From contig JAGTQE010000010.1 of NCBI GenBank assembly GCA_018396635.1, forward strand, positions 1-52,213: a stretch of 52,213 bases of DNA, in the 5' to 3' direction. The notes beneath the pieces were generated by a model. The model was not told where the DNA came from. It was given only the letters and a program-made list of their open reading frames with translations, and made no database searches. This document shows positions 9,104 through 17,640 of the stretch, piece by piece (within the stretch, counting starts at the first letter, position 1; each line of letters starts with the position of its first letter). This DNA comes from Candidatus Bathyarchaeota archaeon. Lineage in GTDB: Archaea > Thermoproteota > Bathyarchaeia > Bathyarchaeales > DTEX01. A program made the position numbers and the translations under genes.

Positions 9104-10624
9104 TTAACCTTTCATAATCATGTAAGCTGAACATAACCATAGGGCTGCCGGAATAATTATGCCGATTGAATTGAGCGAGAAGTTTAAATGTAATATTGCG
9201 GCGTAAGATGCTAGGAGGAGGATTGATGCGGTAACCCTAATCATACCTTCTTTAAGCTTAGCTCGTTTATCCTTCATAACGCTGCCCCTGTGAGATAAAG
9301 CCCTCTCCGTCGGAATCCACTCCCCTGTTCCCCCAGCAATTACCTCCAAAATCGGTATTAGACAGTTTATGAGGTTATCGTTCCAGATCAAAGCCACGCC
9401 AAGCATGGCTTTCAAATCAGCCCTCCTTAATCTTACAGCAACATCCCTGGGTAGAAGTATTAGGGCGAAAAGGGCTGCAATAGCTATTGTGAGCATTGAC
9501 GGTATGGGGGATACTATGATGGATGCGTATGGGAAAATCAACAGCATTAGCAGTGAGCATACATAGCCTAGCCCAGTATGCCAGAAATGGTCTAGGATGG
9601 CTCCTGGAACAAGCAGATACGTGAGCGTGTTCATGGCTATTAAGAGTAGCCCTAGTGGATAGACGAGTGGGTAGGCTAGCTGAATGAGAGCCTCAAACTT
9701 CTTTAGGGCGCTAATCTCTCTATGCCTAATGATTGGCGCAGCATGCTTAACTAAATTCTGTATAGGTCCCTTAATATGTCTCTTAAACCTCCTAACAGCT
9801 GAATAATACCTCGGCGGGACCTCCTCAAAGCTCTCAGCTTCCTCATAGAAGATAGCCCTCCAACCCCTAAGCTGAACCCTATATGCCGCATCTATATCCT
9901 CGGTTATCGTGTCGCTCATCCAACCGCCGATATCCTCCAAAGCCCTTCTGCGAAAAACCCCGCCGTGCCCAAGAAAACTCACTATCATTCCGCATCCTGA
10001 TAGTGTTGATTGGAGAAATACGGCGAACCAGTCATTTATTAGGGCTAGGGCCCTAGTTAACCAAGAGTTCTCAGCATTAAGGTATCTGGGCTTCCCCTGA
10101 ACGAAGCCCAGCTTCTCATCTGCTAGGAATAGTGGTATTGTCTTTTTAAGGAAGTCTGGCTTGGGCACCGAGTCGGCGTCAAGCACTAAAATATACTCGC
10201 CCCTAGAGTATTTTAGGGCCTCATTCAGCGCCCCAGCCTTATAGCCCGTTCTCTCAGACCTATGTATAACCTTAATCCTAGGATAATATCTCCTCTCATA
10301 ATCTCTGAGTATGCTTATTGTCTCGTCGGTAGAGTCGTCGACAACTATCACCTCAACCTTATCCGCCGGATAATCTAGCCTTAGGCAGCTATCGAGCAGC
10401 CTACTGACAACATCCCCCTCATTATATGTGGCAACATGGACAGACACGTTAGGCCACTCCGAGACGTTTGCAGAGATATATGCTATCTCTCTTCTCCAGC
10501 ATAGCTTAGATTTTAGGTATAGGAGTATGAGGTTATTTAAGCCAAATATGGATAGAAGGGAAAGGACTATGGATAAAGTTAAGCATATAAGAAACTGTGG
10601 CATATCAAGGGTGGTTAATAACAT
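9104..10624 (-). CDS. Family 2 glycosyltransferase, membrane-bound
   Basis: A processive-type GT2 enzyme of 506 aa that would transfer sugars from nucleotide-sugars to a surface polymer or lipid. Two N-terminal hydrophobic segments are followed by the GT-A domain. Its motifs are VDDSTD (nucleotide binding), DADSVPK (the DxD metal site), TEDIDAAYR (catalytic acid), and RRFKRHIKG where related synthases have QxxRW. Several C-terminal spans form the translocation pore region. The layout resembles cellulose- or hyaluronan-synthase-like proteins. It lies 20 bases after the upstream minus-strand ATPase gene, so they are probably co-transcribed. The acceptor and product are unknown. Confidence 0.85.
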   Translation of the reverse strand: MLLTTLDMPQFLICLTLSIVLSLLSIFGLNNLILLYLKSKLCWRREIAYISANVSEWPNVSVHVATYNEGDVVSRLLDSCLRLDYPADKVEVIVVDDSTDETISILRDYERRYYPRIKVIHRSERTGYKAGALNEALKYSRGEYILVLDADSVPKPDFLKKTIPLFLADEKLGFVQGKPRYLNAENSWLTRALALINDWFAVFLQSTLSGCGMIVSFLGHGGVFRRRALEDIGGWMSDTITEDIDAAYRVQLRGWRAIFYEEAESFEEVPPRYYSAVRRFKRHIKGPIQNLVKHAAPIIRHREISALKKFEALIQLAYPLVYPLGLLLIAMNTLTYLLVPGAILDHFWHTGLGYVCSLLMLLIFPYASIIVSPIPSMLTIAIAALFALILLPRDVAVRLRRADLKAMLGVALIWNDNLINCLIPILEVIAGGTGEWIPTERALSHRGSVMKDKRAKLKEGMIRVTASILLLASYAAILHLNFSLNSIGIIIPAALWLCSAYMIMKG

Positions 10625-10644
10625 CCTTAAAGCCCCCTCAACAT

Positions 10645-11742
10645 CTAAGGGCTATCTATTTCGATCGGCTGGATTACGCCGCTGCGGGATATGCTTACAA
10701 GCACGCTTCTATGCTCAAACCCACATAAACGGCAATACGCAATCTTAATGAGCCTCAGTCTCTCAGCTCCCTTAATATCACTAAAACTGACATCTGAGCG
10801 GGACAATAAATATTGTATTGGAACCATCAGGATTGCACAATCCATGATGGATAATGGATGGTCGCCCGGAATCCTATAATTTTTCTCATTGTACGTTAAG
10901 CTGTCGTGGACAACAAATATTCCCGTAACGCCATAAACCCTATTGAGGTTAATAATACTTGATATTCTCCAGCCAGCCTCCTCACGGCCGCCTAGAGCAT
11001 CAATCTTATTTAATGGATCTATTATTGCCAGATCTATCCCACCGCTACTAACAATTCTCTCATATTCGACGGAGAGATCATCAATGTCTGTTGGATTCAG
11101 TACGCAGAGGTTTCTATCAGCGCTACTCCAATCTACGCGGAGAGCTGCCGACCTGATTCTCATGCGTGATAGAAGATCGAATGACCTCTCAGACTCCCAA
11201 ACGTCATCTAAAACAACAAAGAGGGTCTTTCGATCCGAGGCTACCTTAAGAGCTATCTGACTGGCAAGCAAGCTCTTCCCAGAACCTAAAGGCCCAATAA
11301 GGGCTATCTGTCCAGACGATGGGATTCCACCTAGGGGGCTTCCATCTAGACCAAAAAATAACTCGTCTAGGAAGGTTCCAGTCTTAAACCCCACAAGCGT
11401 CTTCTGCTGGCGGGGCTTAACCTCTCTCTCCTGTGACCCAGTCTCAAATATTGTTCTCTGCTCCATGATAGTCTCTTTTAGAGTCTTCGCCAACTTATCT
11501 AAGCCTATCTCGGGCACTGATGCTGTTTTCCTGTTTTCTGTGTTGGCTTTTGGTTGAGTGGGTTCTATAAGGGCCCATGTGCCTCCCCTCCTCTCAACAA
11601 TATTCCTAGACTTCAGCGAGTAGAGTATCTCATACGCCGATTTAGGCCCATACTTTGGTATCTTTAAGAATGATGATATCTCCTCTAGGGTTGCTGCGCC
11701 ATGCTCCCTGAGAAACTTGATGATATCCTCCTCGCTAACCAT
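10645..11742 (-). CDS. Winged-helix plus RecA/KaiC-like ATPase
   Basis: A 365-aa protein. Residues 1-60 form a predicted winged-helix domain (FLREHGAATLEEISSFLKI, then SAYEILYSLKSRNIVERRGG). A linker follows, and then a RecA-superfamily ATPase with Walker A GPLGSGKS and a Walker B-like strand IDLAIIDPLNKI. The core resembles single-domain KaiC/RadA-like ATPases of archaea. The C-terminus has a CRLCGFEH pair of cysteines. Such proteins are often linked to signalling or to membrane and surface systems. Here it sits directly upstream of the glycosyltransferase on the same strand, which may mean it controls that enzyme. Its actual role is unknown. Confidence 0.75.
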   Translation of the reverse strand: MVSEEDIIKFLREHGAATLEEISSFLKIPKYGPKSAYEILYSLKSRNIVERRGGTWALIEPTQPKANTENRKTASVPEIGLDKLAKTLKETIMEQRTIFETGSQEREVKPRQQKTLVGFKTGTFLDELFFGLDGSPLGGIPSSGQIALIGPLGSGKSLLASQIALKVASDRKTLFVVLDDVWESERSFDLLSRMRIRSAALRVDWSSADRNLCVLNPTDIDDLSVEYERIVSSGGIDLAIIDPLNKIDALGGREEAGWRISSIINLNRVYGVTGIFVVHDSLTYNEKNYRIPGDHPLSIMDCAILMVPIQYLLSRSDVSFSDIKGAERLRLIKIAYCRLCGFEHRSVLVSISRSGVIQPIEIDSP

Positions 11743-11806
11743 GCTTCCACAAACACCACAATAATATCTTCTGCATTCTGCTCCTTTATCTTTTATCCAA
11801 AACGAG

Positions 11807-12481
11807 CTATTTTAGGAACGTCGGGAGACCGCTCTGCCTCGTCTCCCTCTCCATAAGTATGTTTTTCGCTGTCTTCCACGTCTTCCTCACAAAGTCCGGA
11901 TATGAGCCATACCTTTCAATCCAGCTTCTTAGGAAATTGATTGTTTTGGGGTCGGCCACGTAGCCTGATCCGAAGTCGCCATATTTGTTTCTGAGTTTCT
12001 CTATCTCCCTATCCCGTTCAACCTTAGCTATAATCGAAGCGGCTGATACAACGGGGTACTTTTTATCAGCCTTATGCTCTGATACGACATCGACCCTAAA
12101 AGGTATCTCCTCAAGGATATGCTGCTTAAACCTCTCTGGAAGAACATCGGAGGCGTCTACGTAAGCTATGTCTGGCTTAAGTTCCCTTATTATCGAGGCC
12201 ATAACACGCGCCTCAAGCCTATTCAATCTATTAAGCTTCTTACCAGTCATGATGACATGATCTATCTCTGACGGCGAGATCTTTACAACCCTATAGTCCC
12301 TAACAACCCTAAATATCTCATCAGCGAGCTGCTCTCTCCTTTTTGGAGATAACATTTTAGAGTCCTTGACCCCTAAGTGTATAAGTCTCTCTAGTCCCTC
12401 CTCATCAACCAGCACTCCAGCTATTACGAGGGGGCCTATGACGGGTCCCCGTCCAGCATCATCGACTCCACATATAAGCAT
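11807..12481 (-). CDS. rnhB: Ribonuclease HII
   Basis: Removes RNA from RNA-DNA hybrids and single ribonucleotides from DNA. The 224-aa protein starts with the family hallmark GVDDAGRGPVIGPLVIAG, where DDAGRG replaces the more common DEAGRG but keeps the first catalytic aspartate. Further acidic residues appear in IAYVDASDV and in the HKADKKYPVVSAASIIAKV region, which is characteristic of type 2 RNase H. The length is normal for archaea. It lies 6 bases downstream of the THEP1 NTPase gene and probably shares its transcript. Confidence 0.95.
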   Translation of the reverse strand: MLICGVDDAGRGPVIGPLVIAGVLVDEEGLERLIHLGVKDSKMLSPKRREQLADEIFRVVRDYRVVKISPSEIDHVIMTGKKLNRLNRLEARVMASIIRELKPDIAYVDASDVLPERFKQHILEEIPFRVDVVSEHKADKKYPVVSAASIIAKVERDREIEKLRNKYGDFGSGYVADPKTINFLRSWIERYGSYPDFVRKTWKTAKNILMERETRQSGLPTFLK

Positions 12482-12487
12482 GTAGAC

Positions 12488-13039
12488 TCACACGCCAATT
12501 CTCCTCAAAATCCTCTCAGATATCAACCTTGGGAGGGCATCCCTATTATTATGGGTGACTACAATAATCTCTATATCGCCCCTTTTCCTTATCCTTTCTA
12601 CGAAGGAATTTTCGGCCCTATAATGTATTGTCCCTAGAAGGGGCTTGTTGCCGTCTAGCGCCATTAGGACGGCTTCCTTAAAAGCCTTTGAGTAGAGTTC
12701 CATTGGACCAACCTCATCTACAACCACTAAGTCAGATATTTTACATGCCCTAACTATTGCCCCGACGCCAACCCTCTCTAAATCGCCTAAATGAACCCTG
12801 TATTTACCCACCTGAGGCCCATTCTTCTGCCTTATGTGGGCCAGTATACCCTCAGCGCCACTCTCCAAATCCAAAATCTTAAAGCCCACCCTAACGCCTT
12901 CCTCAAGGATCTCTTGGCTGATCATTCCTCCAACCTTAACGCCCCTACGCTTCAAATCCTCCACAATCTTCAGCACAACAGTAGTCTTCCCTATCCTTGG
13001 AGGACCAGTTAGGAATATGTGGCGCCTATCCATCTCCAA
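12488..13039 (-). CDS. THEP1-type nucleoside-triphosphatase
   Basis: A 183-aa NTPase of the THEP1/DUF265 family, which hydrolyses ATP, GTP and other NTPs in vitro. The motifs are Walker A TGPPRIGKTT near the N-terminus, the strand GVKVGGMISQEI, a Walker B region VVVDEVGPMELYS, and VVTHNNRDALP near the end. The length matches the archaeal family. The cellular role is poorly known, with RNA or nucleotide metabolism suspected. It sits between pyrI and rnhB on the minus strand with 6- and 18-base gaps, so the three probably form one operon. Confidence 0.9.
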   Translation of the reverse strand: MEMDRRHIFLTGPPRIGKTTVVLKIVEDLKRRGVKVGGMISQEILEEGVRVGFKILDLESGAEGILAHIRQKNGPQVGKYRVHLGDLERVGVGAIVRACKISDLVVVDEVGPMELYSKAFKEAVLMALDGNKPLLGTIHYRAENSFVERIRKRGDIEIIVVTHNNRDALPRLISERILRRIGV

Positions 13040-13057
13040 TACATAATCCCCTAAAAC

Positions 13058-13525
13058 TTAAAATTGCACCAGAACGTCCTCCTTACCCATTATTTTACCA
13101 CAGTAGCGGCATCTGAGCCTTAGGGGCTCCTCACTCTCCACATAGAAGGTTGGTTTTATGGGCTCATTCTCGCTATTAGATATACATGAAGGATTTGTGC
13201 ACTTTATTATCCCGAGTATTATGGGCGGAAGCTTAACTCTCTGCTTCTCAACAACCTTATAGTTCCTTATTATGTTTATTGTTGCGTGGGGAGCTATGAG
13301 CGCTATTTTATCGACCTCTTCAGGATTTAATTCTCGGCCCTCAATCTTAACTATATCTTTAACGCCGAGCTTCTGGCTTGGGACATTCATGGCTATTGTG
13401 ACAACACCATTACTGCAACCATCAATTCCTAGGATCTTAATCACATTGAGGGCGTGCCCTTTAGTTATATGATCTATAACAGTTCCATCCTTTATTTTCG
13501 AAACCCTGAGAGTCTTCTTAGACAT
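13058..13525 (-). CDS. pyrI: Aspartate carbamoyltransferase regulatory chain
   Basis: The regulatory subunit of aspartate transcarbamoylase, which binds ATP/CTP and tunes pyrimidine synthesis. The 155-aa protein has the allosteric N-terminal domain ([39 protein letters not shown]). The C-terminal zinc domain has the four cysteines as CTNPSC and CRYCGK. The catalytic-chain gene pyrB, normally directly adjacent, is not seen anywhere in this window. Instead, an NTPase and rnhB follow. The start ATG lies at the edge of a 167-base divergent spacer shared with the DUF151 gene. Confidence 0.95.
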   Translation of the reverse strand: MSKKTLRVSKIKDGTVIDHITKGHALNVIKILGIDGCSNGVVTIAMNVPSQKLGVKDIVKIEGRELNPEEVDKIALIAPHATINIIRNYKVVEKQRVKLPPIILGIIKCTNPSCISNSENEPIKPTFYVESEEPLRLRCRYCGKIMGKEDVLVQF

Positions 13526-13636
13526 CCCATAACACCAACAATCCTTTAGTTAAAGGATAAGATAAAGATATTTTTCACAGAAAACTGTAAAGAATAGGGG
13601 CTGCTGCGCAACCATTATCCATTTTCTCTATCCAAA

Positions 13637-13648
13637 AGTATAAATTTA
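13637..13648 (+). promoter_or_regulatory. Putative TATA box of the DUF151 gene
   Basis: AGTATAAATTTA lies about 45-55 bases before the ATG at 13693, preceded by an A-rich BRE-like stretch (CCAAA). It sits in the divergent spacer between pyrI and the DUF151 gene. Pattern-based call. Confidence 0.4.
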
Positions 13649-13692
13649 TGGAAGTGGATATTTAGGGGCATAAGGATAATGAGAGTAAGAAT

Positions 13693-14160
13693 ATGGATGA
13701 ATCAGTTAAAGTTCACGTGTCTGGAATAGCGCAAGTTGGGACCCCCTATGGTATGGCACCAGTCCTTCTTCTTGAGGACGATAGGGAAAGGGTTCTGCCC
13801 GTAATCATAGGCATGACGGAAGCGTCATCGATAGCCACCGCAATGCGGGGCATTCAGTCACCAGTACCTAACACACATGATTTTATAATGAGACTCCTCA
13901 ATGAGGTGAATGTGAGGATTAAGCGGGGAGAAATCTACGATCTACAGTTAAATAGATTTCTGGCGAGAATGATTGTTGAGTCTGGCGGAGGCGAAATTAG
14001 CGTAGAGGGTAGACCAAGCGACATAATAGCGCTAACATTGAGGGCTGGCGTAGACATATATGTTTCAGAGAACGTTATGAAGGAAGCATCAATAGAGAAA
14101 TCGGCACTGCTAAGAGAATCTGAGCACACGGAAACAGAAGAAGAGGGGCGGGAAAAATAG
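13693..14160 (+). CDS. Bifunctional nuclease family (DUF151) protein
   Basis: A 155-aa member of the DUF151 family, known in plants and bacteria as a bifunctional DNase/RNase domain. The family pattern is clear. It includes LLLEDDRERVLPVIIGMTEA near residues 25-45, then TAMRGI, then P.THDFIMRLL (the usual RP.THDL block), and finally GRPSDIIALTLRAGVDIYV, the most conserved stretch. The C-terminus ends in an acidic tail (ETEEEGREK). It has its own promoter region and is followed by a hairpin/T-rich terminator-like element, so it is probably monocistronic. The in vivo role in archaea is unknown. Confidence 0.88.
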   Translation: MDESVKVHVSGIAQVGTPYGMAPVLLLEDDRERVLPVIIGMTEASSIATAMRGIQSPVPNTHDFIMRLLNEVNVRIKRGEIYDLQLNRFLARMIVESGGGEISVEGRPSDIIALTLRAGVDIYVSENVMKEASIEKSALLRESEHTETEEEGREK

Positions 14161-14238
14161 ACTAGCTGAAATTCTAAGAACCCTTATATGATGTGGGTGT
14201 AAGTAGCCTTCGCTTTCCAGAATAAATCCATTCTCTGG

Positions 14239-14270
14239 GGGTTAGTTAACCCTTTTATATTGTTATTTTT
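14239..14270 (+). terminator. Hairpin followed by T-rich tract
   Basis: A perfect stem GGGTTA-GT-TAACCC (14239-14252) is followed at once by TTTT and then further T-runs ending in TTTTT at 14270. This resembles an intrinsic terminator. Archaeal RNA polymerase mainly responds to T-tracts, so the T-runs may matter more than the stem. It sits 80 bases after the DUF151 stop codon, before the next plus-strand gene. Confidence 0.5.
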
Positions 14271-14357
14271 ATGCATATATTGTATTAACATGTATATACC
14301 ATATTTCGACTATGTATATATGGCCGTTTAAGAATTTCATTTTCGGGATGATCAGAA

Positions 14358-16082
14358 ATGAGGGTGCTTGAGATAAGTCCCCTAGAGGGTAAGATACTAA
14401 AAGTTATAATTGTGGAGAAAGAGTATAGTGAACCGTTCTCAATCTCCGAGCCTCTGCAAGAATATTCTAGGAACTTGGTTCCAACAGCCTTTAAGCCATC
14501 TATAGCCTTCTGTAGTTTCCTTGAGAGGCTTATTGATGAAGTTAAGCCGGATTTTGCAACTGAGGAGCTAGGGAATCGATCACTGAAAGATTTCGCTGAG
14601 AACAATGTTTTAGTCCAGATATTCAGGAAGAAGGGCGTACCCCTCTTTGCCGTCGATATCGATGAGTATGCTAGAGAGAGCCTGGCTTCTCTAATAGATG
14701 AGAAAAAGCGCTTGAGGGATGAAGTTGTTAAAGCTATTGAGCAGATCTCTAAGAAGGAGGGGAAGGAACGTAGCTTTGAGGAGGAGTATTTAACTGCTCT
14801 CCTCCAGTGTCTACAGCAGGAAATTGAGGAGGCTGAGAGGGAAATAAAGTTCAACGTTAGGGAGAAATGGATAGCTATGGGTATACTGGAGAACGCCAGA
14901 AAGGTTGAGAAGAGCGAGGTTACATGCATACATATATCCAGTCCAGAGCATGTGGATGGAGTCAGAAAAACTCTGGAGTCCGTTGACGTCATAGTAGAAA
15001 CAATAAAACCAATAAAGAAAGTTGTCTTCGCCGAGAAAGCTTCTCCAATTAGCTTAAAAGACCTTCTAGAGTCCGCGCAGATCCAGCTGAAGCCAGTTGT
15101 AAGAAGATCTTCTGAGGAGACTCCATATATACTGATCTTTATGGACACCGATGAGAAGGCAAGCCCATTTGATATATGTATGGCTTATGATGCGGGGTTC
15201 AACGTCGTCGTCCCATATGGAAATGTTTCAGCTAACGATGCTAAAAGAATAGTTCAGGACGCTCTCTTCTCAAGGGACTTAAAGGGAGTCAAGAGGACGT
15301 GTTTCTTTATCGGCGGAAAAGATATGGATAAGGCTGAAGAAATTCTGAAGGTTGTTCAAGAAGCGATGTTTCCACCATTCAAGACCAACATAATAATAGA
15401 TCCAGCCGGAGCATACACCACGGCGGCAGCGATGGTGGCAAAGGTCGAGGATGCATTAGCGCGTTCAGGCCTAGGCAGCTTAAGGGATAAGAGGTGCGCA
15501 GTATTCGGAACCGGACCAGTTGGTAGAACGGCCGCAATCCTACTGTCTAAGATGGGATGCGATGTTACAATAGTCAGCCCTAACCCACAGCGTAAGGATG
15601 GAGAGGAGTACGTTTCAAACCTATCTAACCTGATTCGCACTAAATATGGCGCTGAGGTTAAAGGGGTCTTCGCCCCAACCAGAGAGAAGAAGATTGAAGT
15701 TATGGAGAGAGCCGACGTAATCTTCTGCGCAGCTGGAGCAGGGATTCAAATAATTGATAAAGAGATGTTGAATGCCATGAAGCTTAGCAAGGTGATAGTC
15801 GATGTTAACGCTGTGCCGCCATTAGGTGTGGAAGGAATAAAGCTTGACGACGATATGAGGGAGATATCTCCAGGAATATTTGCTATAGGCGCCTTAGCCG
15901 TTGGACGGCTGAAACATAAGGTTGAACAGGAAATCTTGCTGGAGGCTCGGAGAAGCGAGAAAGCGACCGTTTTCGACTACAATTACGCGCTCCAGCTGGC
16001 GCGAAGAATTTTGAGAGGAGAAGTATTAGCTAAGAGATTGACAGTGACCATAAGTCCGCCTGTTAGGAAAGGCAGGGCGTAG
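14358..16082 (+). CDS. Two-domain protein with C-terminal MtdA/MtdB-like dehydrogenase
   Basis: A 574-aa protein in two parts. Residues from about 255 onward match the bacterial NAD(P)-dependent methylene-tetrahydromethanopterin/folate dehydrogenases MtdA/MtdB. They show ILIFMDTDEKASPFD, MAYDAGFNVVVPYG, CFFIGGKDMDKAEEIL, the FPPFKTN block, AGAYTTAAAMVAK, and a Rossmann loop VFGTGPVGRTAA near residue 383. It would oxidise or reduce C1 units bound to a pterin, using NAD(P). Residues 1-235 are extra. They contain KPDFATEELGNRSLKDFA and a charged coiled stretch (130-175), then REKWIAMGIL and a HISSPEHVDGV strand. The last two recall the end of TraB/GumN-like domains, but that is tentative. Known MtdA/B proteins are about 290 aa, so this is a fusion. 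Archaea usually use F420-dependent Mtd. Confidence 0.75.
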   Translation: MRVLEISPLEGKILKVIIVEKEYSEPFSISEPLQEYSRNLVPTAFKPSIAFCSFLERLIDEVKPDFATEELGNRSLKDFAENNVLVQIFRKKGVPLFAVDIDEYARESLASLIDEKKRLRDEVVKAIEQISKKEGKERSFEEEYLTALLQCLQQEIEEAEREIKFNVREKWIAMGILENARKVEKSEVTCIHISSPEHVDGVRKTLESVDVIVETIKPIKKVVFAEKASPISLKDLLESAQIQLKPVVRRSSEETPYILIFMDTDEKASPFDICMAYDAGFNVVVPYGNVSANDAKRIVQDALFSRDLKGVKRTCFFIGGKDMDKAEEILKVVQEAMFPPFKTNIIIDPAGAYTTAAAMVAKVEDALARSGLGSLRDKRCAVFGTGPVGRTAAILLSKMGCDVTIVSPNPQRKDGEEYVSNLSNLIRTKYGAEVKGVFAPTREKKIEVMERADVIFCAAGAGIQIIDKEMLNAMKLSKVIVDVNAVPPLGVEGIKLDDDMREISPGIFAIGALAVGRLKHKVEQEILLEARRSEKATVFDYNYALQLARRILRGEVLAKRLTVTISPPVRKGRA

Positions 16083-16087
16083 AGGTA

Positions 16088-17110
16088 TCAGAGCGGCTTA
16101 AAGGATCTATTAATGGCTATCTCAGCTATATCCGCAGAATACTCAGCTATCCTCGATATACTATCGCGTAGTGAACAGCAGGCGCATATAGACTCAGCGC
16201 TCTTCTCTTCAGAGAACGATAAAATAGCTATCTCCTCATTCATCTTCTCTAATTCCATCCTCCTCTCAATGATATCATTTAAATCGTCTACTTTATTAGA
16301 TAAGAAGGCGGAAAGCGCCCTATCAAAATTATTCACGGCTTCAAAGCCTGCAAAACAGATTTTTTCCCTAACAATGTCGGATATGCCTTTACCCCTTCTA
16401 TTGAGCATTATGACATGTCTTGCCACATTTACAGCCTGGTCAGCCGTCTGCTCTATGCGGTGAATTAAGGTCTGATAGTCTAGGCAGTCTATTGCGTCAA
16501 GCCCAAGCTCATTTGCCAGAGCGGGATTTATAGCTGCCTTACGAATCAACCTTAAAAGGAAGAACGAGAAGCGGTCAACCTCATCATCGAGACTGTAAAC
16601 CGATTTTGCGAGATCAGAGTTCTGGTCTTTAAGAGATGTGAACGAGTCGCGGCACATAGAGCTAGAAACTTTATGCATCCTCGAGATTCCAGCTTGTACA
16701 GAGCCCTTAGACTCGTCTAGAAAGGTCATCATATTAATCTCCCTCACATCAGCCTCCATAATTCGCATGTAAAGCGACTGCGCAATCCTCTGTATAACCC
16801 TCTGCTGGGATGCTGAGAAGAAGCCTTTTGAGACAAGCTTAATATGTGAGTAGCCATTAAGATAGCAAGCAATTATCTTTCTGGATATAGCCGTATGCTT
16901 TTCGTCAGGCTCCACATGAAGTGTTATACTGCTTGTCTCATTCTCCCTCTTAAGCCCAGGGAAGATCACTAGAGCGCGGTCACGACTAACGGCTACTGAA
17001 ACAACATCCCCTGCCTTCAGCCCAATTGATTGAATCCAGTATTTTGGAAGGGAGATGACTAACGACGATCTCCCAAGAGATATTATTCTTCTCCGCTCCA
17101 TAAATTTCAC
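16088..17110 (-). CDS. AbrB-type DNA-binding/PhoU-domain regulator (copy 1)
   Basis: A 340-aa protein joining an N-terminal SpoVT/AbrB swapped-hairpin domain (residues 4-50: RRIISLGRSSLVISLPKYW, then GLKAGDVVSVAV) to C-terminal helical PhoU-like repeats. The repeats carry acidic, metal-binding-type patterns (SLDDEVDRFSFFLLRLI and later EKMNEEIAILSF). In archaea this pairing is annotated as a phosphate-uptake regulator. No pst or pit transporter gene lies nearby, so the phosphate link is by family only. A homologue with the same architecture is at 24.9 kb. It is convergent with the MtdA/B-like fusion gene, 5 bases apart. A long A+T-rich spacer (17111-17230) lies upstream. Confidence 0.85.
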   Translation of the reverse strand: MKFMERRRIISLGRSSLVISLPKYWIQSIGLKAGDVVSVAVSRDRALVIFPGLKRENETSSITLHVEPDEKHTAISRKIIACYLNGYSHIKLVSKGFFSASQQRVIQRIAQSLYMRIMEADVREINMMTFLDESKGSVQAGISRMHKVSSSMCRDSFTSLKDQNSDLAKSVYSLDDEVDRFSFFLLRLIRKAAINPALANELGLDAIDCLDYQTLIHRIEQTADQAVNVARHVIMLNRRGKGISDIVREKICFAGFEAVNNFDRALSAFLSNKVDDLNDIIERRMELEKMNEEIAILSFSEEKSAESICACCSLRDSISRIAEYSADIAEIAINRSFKPL

Positions 17111-17230
17111 ACAAATATCTTTTAATAATGATGTAAAATATATACTTTACAAGCATCATATTTATCCATAAGTCAAATATTTATTAAAATTTGAAGTATT
17201 TCGCTTATCGATTGCTGTTATCTCAAAATG

Positions 17231-17557
17231 TTAAGATGGCTTATAGATCTTTATGTGTCCCCCACCTGAAATATAGGAGATTACCCCTTGACGGTGCAGC
17301 TCCTCAAGAAAGTCTTTTGCGACACTTAGGCGTAGGTTGAAGCGTGAAGCCACAGTATATGGTGTTAAAACCTTCATCTTCTGGATCTCCTTTATAATTT
17401 TATCATCCTTTGGGTTCGGTGGAATTACGCTGGTAACCTTCTTCTCTACGCGAGCCGGTTCTTTAACCTTAGTCTCCTTCTTACCCTCCTTCTTCTGCTC
17501 CTCTCTCATCAGAGCCTTCTCAGCCTGCGAGAGAGTTAGCTTCTTTTTTCCGCCCAT
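17231..17557 (-). CDS. rps25e: Small-subunit ribosomal protein S25e
   Basis: An archaeal/eukaryotic-specific 30S protein near the decoding head. The start is basic and disordered (GGKKKLTLSQAEKALMREEQ, then a Lys/Glu-rich stretch). A winged-helix domain follows (KEIQKMKVLTPYTVASRFNL, LRLSVAKDFLEELHRQGVI), ending in GGGHIKIYKPS. The length of 108 aa is typical. I chose the ATG at 17557 because GGGAGAG lies just before it; a TTG five codons upstream is possible. It stands alone between the PhoU-type regulator and tes. Confidence 0.93.
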   Translation of the reverse strand: MGGKKKLTLSQAEKALMREEQKKEGKKETKVKEPARVEKKVTSVIPPNPKDDKIIKEIQKMKVLTPYTVASRFNLRLSVAKDFLEELHRQGVISYISGGGHIKIYKPS

Positions 17558-17640
17558 ATTATTCTCTCCCAATCTTCATTCTTTAACTAATAGAAGTAAA
17601 GTGAGTCCTCAGATTTATAGGCTTTTCTTTACCCCTGCTT

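Noticed and set aside
12791-13046. Plus-strand frames opposite the THEP1 gene
   Set aside because: They mirror a well-supported NTPase gene with Walker motifs and have no own start signals or domains.
14285-15148. Long 287-codon open frame on the minus strand
   Set aside because: It lies antisense to the MtdA/B-like fusion gene, is Ser/Ile/Phe-rich in the way of mirror frames, and has no recognisable motif.
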